DNA of 42,093 nt from a virus, in the IMG/VR virus record IMGVR_UViG_3300010413_000072, positions 1-42,093 of that record. One strand, written 5' to 3'. Numbering within the stretch: the first letter of the stretch is position 1; every line of letters starts with the position of its first letter. The notes beneath the pieces were generated by a model, which ran no database searches, was not told the origin of the DNA, and saw only the letters and a program-made list of their open reading frames with translations. Position numbers and translations under genes: made by a program. Positions 39,554 to 42,093 of this stretch are shown here, one piece after another.

Positions 39554-39800
39554 ACTCGCGCAGCCGCTTTTCGAGTACCAAGATGCGCAGCTCGGCTTCC
39601 CGGCGTTCGGTTTTGATCTTGCGCCAGATAGCCACACTGACTGCGAGGCCCATCACCGCCGCCGCGAAACCGATACCCCGCTCGAGCATGCCGAATGCCG
39701 TGCTGAAACCGATCCCGGTGGTGGCGGCGGCTGTAGCCTTGGCGACGGTCGGATTGATCGCGATATCATGGAGTGTTTGCGCTACTTCGTCTCTACCCAC
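39534..39800 (-). CDS. Holin-like small membrane protein
   Basis: 88 residues, GTG 39800. An Ala/Gly-rich amphipathic start, one clear transmembrane segment near residues 41-60 (GIGFAAAVMGLAVSVAIW), then a basic coiled-coil tail (RKIKTERREAELRILVLEKR). Placed after the 3TM holin and endolysin, so it could be a second holin, an antiholin or an i-spanin-like protein. The convergent helicase gene overlaps its end by 20 bp. Confidence 0.6.
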   Translation of the reverse strand: MGRDEVAQTLHDIAINPTVAKATAAATTGIGFSTAFGMLERGIGFAAAVMGLAVSVAIWRKIKTERREAELRILVLEKRLREFNPSPE

Positions 39801-39802
39801 GG

Positions 39803-40348
39803 TCAGGCCCTTTTCTTTTTGCCAATTACCTGGCTGATTTTATCGCCGGTGCGCAGACCGAGATACCCCCAGGCAGGCGCGGATAGCACACTGGCCACAT
39901 AGCCATCAAATATGTCATGGCCGAATGCTGATAATACCCAACAGCCGAGGCAATAGGCTACCGTCGCGGTCCAGGATTGTCTAGCCATCTGCGGACGGGT
40001 GCGGCGCACGTATTCATCCGTGGCCACATCGCCGCCCCGGATCGTCAACTGCTGCTGTTCGTGTTCTTTCTGCGCATCCTCGAGTCGTAGGCGCTCCATG
40101 GTCTCGATGTGCTGTCGGATGCTCGCCTGCTCGGCGTTGGCCAGCTCGCGCAACTTAATAACGGTCTGTGGATCGCCCTGTAGCGCCGCCAGAGCATCGG
40201 TCGGGTCGTTCGTCCCGGTAGCACTGGAAACCAGTGACACGCCTGCCGCTACGGCCCCCGGCACGTTACCGGTAAGCAGGGAGCCCACCAGCGCGGCCCC
40301 CGTGCCGGCATTCGCCTTGACCCATTCGCCCACGTCTGACCAGTTCAT
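39803..40348 (-). CDS. 3TM-type holin
   Basis: ATG 40348 after GGAGG. 181 residues. An N-terminal hydrophobic part (GAALVGSLLTGNVPGAVAAG), a long charged helix (about 60-108; ELANAEQASIRQHIETMERL), RRTRPQMARQSW, then two C-terminal segments (TVAYCLGCWVLSAFG and a weaker one at YVASVLSAPAWGYLGL). This is the layout of the GTA-type 3TM holin family, with the R-P-x-M/W motif before the membrane part. It would form the lysis pore and lies next to the endolysin. Confidence 0.78.
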   Translation of the reverse strand: MNWSDVGEWVKANAGTGAALVGSLLTGNVPGAVAAGVSLVSSATGTNDPTDALAALQGDPQTVIKLRELANAEQASIRQHIETMERLRLEDAQKEHEQQQLTIRGGDVATDEYVRRTRPQMARQSWTATVAYCLGCWVLSAFGHDIFDGYVASVLSAPAWGYLGLRTGDKISQVIGKKKRA

Positions 40349-40351
40349 CAC

Positions 40352-40771
40352 CTAATCCTCCAGCAGTTCGATATGAGCGCAGTCCCAGCCATAGAGACCG
40401 TTCTGCTTTTTGTGTGGCCAGAGCCCGCCCCATTGGATCTTATGACCGAGAATGCTGGCCGCCTGTAGATGGGCTGCTGCCACCATGGCGAGGTGTTCGG
40501 GCTCCCAGCTGGCTTTCCCGTTGACCCAAGCATAAAAGTCCAGCGCCTTGCCATCCTGGTGCCGGCTGCGCTGGACCACACCGTCGCAATAAGGGGACGT
40601 CCCTATCGCGTGCAGGTGCTGTTGATCGCCGACGGACCGCAGCCCGGCGTACCGACCGTGGCCGAAATCGACAAGCGTGATCTGAATCGCCAGATCGGAT
40701 ATCTCGATTAGCCGCTGATCGACGCCCAGGCGGTGCGCTTTAGATGTTTCGCTGAGTTGGAATCGGGGCAT
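40352..40771 (-). CDS. Endolysin, M15-family peptidase
   Basis: 139 residues, starting MPRFQLSETSKAHRLGVDQRL. The zinc-binding motif S-R-H-x-x-G-x-A-x-D lies at residues 69-78 (His71, Asp78) and the WDCAHIEL motif at 129-136 supplies His133 and the catalytic Glu region. This is the M15 (VanY/L-Ala-D-Glu or D-Ala-D-Ala) peptidase type used by many phages to cut peptidoglycan cross-links. No signal peptide, so it needs the holin. TAATG overlap with the upstream gene. Confidence 0.88.
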   Translation of the reverse strand: MPRFQLSETSKAHRLGVDQRLIEISDLAIQITLVDFGHGRYAGLRSVGDQQHLHAIGTSPYCDGVVQRSRHQDGKALDFYAWVNGKASWEPEHLAMVAAAHLQAASILGHKIQWGGLWPHKKQNGLYGWDCAHIELLED

Positions 40772-41160
40772 TATATATCAATCCTGAATTGCAGGCTCAT
40801 CGTAATAACGGCAGGCGTTATGTTTTTAATGGCCGGAATGAATCCGATATTAACCCGCATTGTCTCGCCACCGATGGATAGACCGGGCATGGCCGTGGGG
40901 ACTGGATGATCGTAATAACCGGTCACCAGTCCACTCTGCACCACGGCATCGACGCCCCGGGCCAGTGAGTATTTCACGCCACCGCCGATATAGATGGACT
41001 GTCGATCCAGGCTATTGAGATATGAGCCGACCATCGCCATCGTCCGCATGCCCTCTGATTGCGATTCCCAATGCACGCCGGCGCCGATGTTGCGCTCGTT
41101 GTAGGTCTCATCACTGAAATGATGCGATAGACCATGCACATCGAGATAAAGCGCGTCCAT
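40771..41160 (-). CDS. Beta-barrel-like protein without signal peptide
   Basis: 129 residues. DVHGLSHHFSDETYNERNIG then GAGVHWES, NSLDRQSIYIGGGVKYSL, SGLVTGYYDHPVP and an ending ITMSLQFRIDI show the alternating strand and Y-N-E-x-N/N-S-x-x-x-x-S-x-Y-x-G pattern I associate with small outer-membrane beta-barrel-like phage proteins. The ATG 41160 is 2 bp after the upstream stop, and there is no room for a signal peptide. Membrane insertion is therefore doubtful; a cytosolic or virion role may be possible. Function unknown. Confidence 0.55.
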   Translation of the reverse strand: MDALYLDVHGLSHHFSDETYNERNIGAGVHWESQSEGMRTMAMVGSYLNSLDRQSIYIGGGVKYSLARGVDAVVQSGLVTGYYDHPVPTAMPGLSIGGETMRVNIGFIPAIKNITPAVITMSLQFRIDI

Positions 41161-41162
41161 GA

Positions 41163-41615
41163 TTACCAGGTCACCAAGTCAATGGCCGCACGCTTTTCAT
41201 CGTCGGTCAGCGCGGTATCGCCAACGATGGCCGCGATCTGGTCGTTGAGTAGTTTCAACATATCCTGTGCGTCCCGCACATGAGCTGCCGCCGCGGTGCC
41301 GACGGCGCGTATCTGCGCGTGCGTATGGATGCGGCGATCCCATACGCCGGCAGCGTCGGCGCACCAGAACGGAACGGCCCAGTTCGGATCGGCATCGTTG
41401 AGCAGTGACTCGGTGACGCAGCCATTAAGGTTCTGCTGGTCCGTGGCGTTGGTCGGGTAGGTATGCCCCGCGCCGAGCGCATCGCTGGACACGCCGCCGA
41501 CGATATGAGAGCGGCAGGCCTCGCGCAGTTCGGCGGTCTTCGCGCCCACGGCATCGGCCAGCGCCTCGGCGGCTTTCTGCTCGGCGGTGACCATCTGTGT
41601 GTAATCGATGCTCAT
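41163..41615 (-). CDS. DUF4376 fibre-associated protein
   Basis: 150 residues. The core ELREACRSHIVGGVSSDALG then AGHTYPTNATDQQNLNGCV is the DUF4376 signature, a domain found alone or in tail-fibre assembly proteins. The rest is helical with a W-x-x-P-F-W-C-A-D-A-A-G-V-W patch. By position after the fibre gene it probably helps fibre folding or attachment. Overlaps the preceding gene as ATGA. Confidence 0.75.
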   Translation of the reverse strand: MSIDYTQMVTAEQKAAEALADAVGAKTAELREACRSHIVGGVSSDALGAGHTYPTNATDQQNLNGCVTESLLNDADPNWAVPFWCADAAGVWDRRIHTHAQIRAVGTAAAAHVRDAQDMLKLLNDQIAAIVGDTALTDDEKRAAIDLVTW

Positions 41616-41911
41616 ACTGCGGCTCCTGGTAGGGCGATGTCGCCATCAGCCGGGTTGACGATGTCGGCCGGGAAGGCGGCCTCTGGCGCAGGGTTGGCAC
41701 GGTGTGGCATCAGCAGCGTGAGGATTACATCGCCATTGCTGCGGGTGACATCGCCCACCAGCGCGGCGCAGTCGATGGCGCTGTTGGGCAGCGTGGCGCC
41801 CTCCGGCAGCTGGGTGAAGTCGTAGGCCGTGCCGTTGATGGTGAGCACGTCGCCGGCCTTGGCGATGGTGAGCGTGTCGTCAGAGCGTTGCGGGATGAGC
41901 TTAATAATCAT
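41612..41911 (-). CDS. Small fibre-operon protein (common, unknown)
   Basis: ATG 41911 overlaps the fibre stop as TAATG and has GGAAGGTGG upstream; 99 residues. It runs MIIKLIPQRSDDTLTIAKAG then LTINGTAYDFTQLPEGATLP, LVGDVTRSNGDVILTLLMPH and ends in a DGDIALPG motif. This pattern is widespread beside tail-fibre genes of tailed phages but has no known function; an assembly-chaperone role is plausible. Confidence 0.7.
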   Translation of the reverse strand: MIIKLIPQRSDDTLTIAKAGDVLTINGTAYDFTQLPEGATLPNSAIDCAALVGDVTRSNGDVILTLLMPHRANPAPEAAFPADIVNPADGDIALPGAAV

Positions 41912-42093
41912 TAGAACCACCTTCCTATTGCAGTCAATGTCGTTAGCTGAGCGCCAGCACTGGATATAGCAGAGGCATGAAGATAACCAGTTTGCGTCGT
42001 GGAGGCCGTGGATTTAATAACCCATCGGTTATCAGCAGTACCATTTATATACGGGGCCACGGCGAATGCCGCCGGGAAAGTCCAGTTAGCCAC
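41911..42093 (-). CDS. Tail fibre protein, C-terminal end (continuation of 1263..1)
   Basis: Same reading frame as the fibre part at 1-1263. Codons 42093-41950 duplicate those at 144-1; the unique end, 41949-41914, adds 12 residues QLTTLTAIGRWF and stops at TAA 41913-41911. The full protein has 433 residues, counted once across the junction. The GTG at 42093 is an in-frame valine, not a start. Confidence 0.9.
   Translation of the reverse strand: MANWTFPAAFAVAPYINGTADNRWVIKSTASTTQTGYLHASAISSAGAQLTTLTAIGRWF
41950..42093. repeat. 144-bp direct terminal repeat, right copy
   Basis: Exact copy of bases 1-144. The fibre reading frame enters here from the left end of the window and continues to its stop at 41911. 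Confidence 0.95.

Noticed and set aside
1-42093. tRNA genes, CRISPR arrays, integrase or attachment sites
   Set aside because: No cloverleaf-like sequences, no spaced repeat array and no recombinase motifs were seen on either strand.

Overview
The window is one complete genome of a small contractile-tailed (myovirus-type) bacteriophage, read as a linearised circle. Bases 1-144 are repeated exactly at 41950-42093, so the unit genome is about 41,949 bp and the cut falls inside the tail-fibre gene (1263 down to 1, continuing 41949 to 41911). The large terminase is of the PBSX/Terminase_3 kind, which usually goes with headful packaging and circularly permuted ends. There is no integrase, excisionase, CI-type repressor, tRNA or CRISPR array. 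Sigma70-like promoters, GGAGG ribosome binding sites and a holin/M15-peptidase lysis set suggest a Gram-negative, probably proteobacterial, host. The virion gene set resembles that of Bcep781-like small myoviruses; that placement is an inference from protein families.

Almost everything is on the minus strand. TerS, TerL, portal and MuF-like head protein lie at 23323-19219. A separate leftward block starts at 17241: protease/scaffold, cement protein, DUF2184 capsid, connector and neck proteins, two signal-peptide-bearing paralogues of unknown role, sheath, tube, tail assembly chaperone with a -1 frameshift, tape measure, Dit-like protein, baseplate plug, hub, Gp138-type spike, gp25-like, baseplate J, DUF2612 and tail fibre. 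It continues across the circle junction into two fibre-associated proteins, a beta-barrel-like protein, an M15 endolysin and two holin-type membrane proteins (41911 down to 39534).

The replication and modification half (37544 down to 23748, minus) encodes a proline-rich protein, a DUF2800 RecB-like nuclease, a DUF2815 ssDNA-binding protein, a DEDDh exonuclease, an Nmad5-type base-modification protein, a family B DNA polymerase, a VRR-NUC nuclease, a C5-cytosine methyltransferase, a short TetR-like regulator, a primase/VapE-type SF3 helicase, a set of small unknown proteins, a beta-class DNA methyltransferase and a MazG-like protein. Two short plus-strand units interrupt this: eight small genes at 17421-19241 (membrane protein, HTH protein, NinX-like, winged-helix-like, others unknown) and a coiled-coil protein plus DEAH-like helicase at 37626-39553.

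The most interesting non-coding signals are (i) five copies of one promoter/operator module, an 8-4-8 bp palindrome whose right arm holds the -35 box with a -10 placed exactly 17 bp on, one copy directly upstream of the TetR-like gene; and (ii) a 424-bp AT-rich gap at 23324-23747 with eleven 9-bp iterons on both strands, a 33-bp inverted repeat (32/33 matching) and a terminator. It separates the early genes from the packaging genes and is a candidate origin or master control region.
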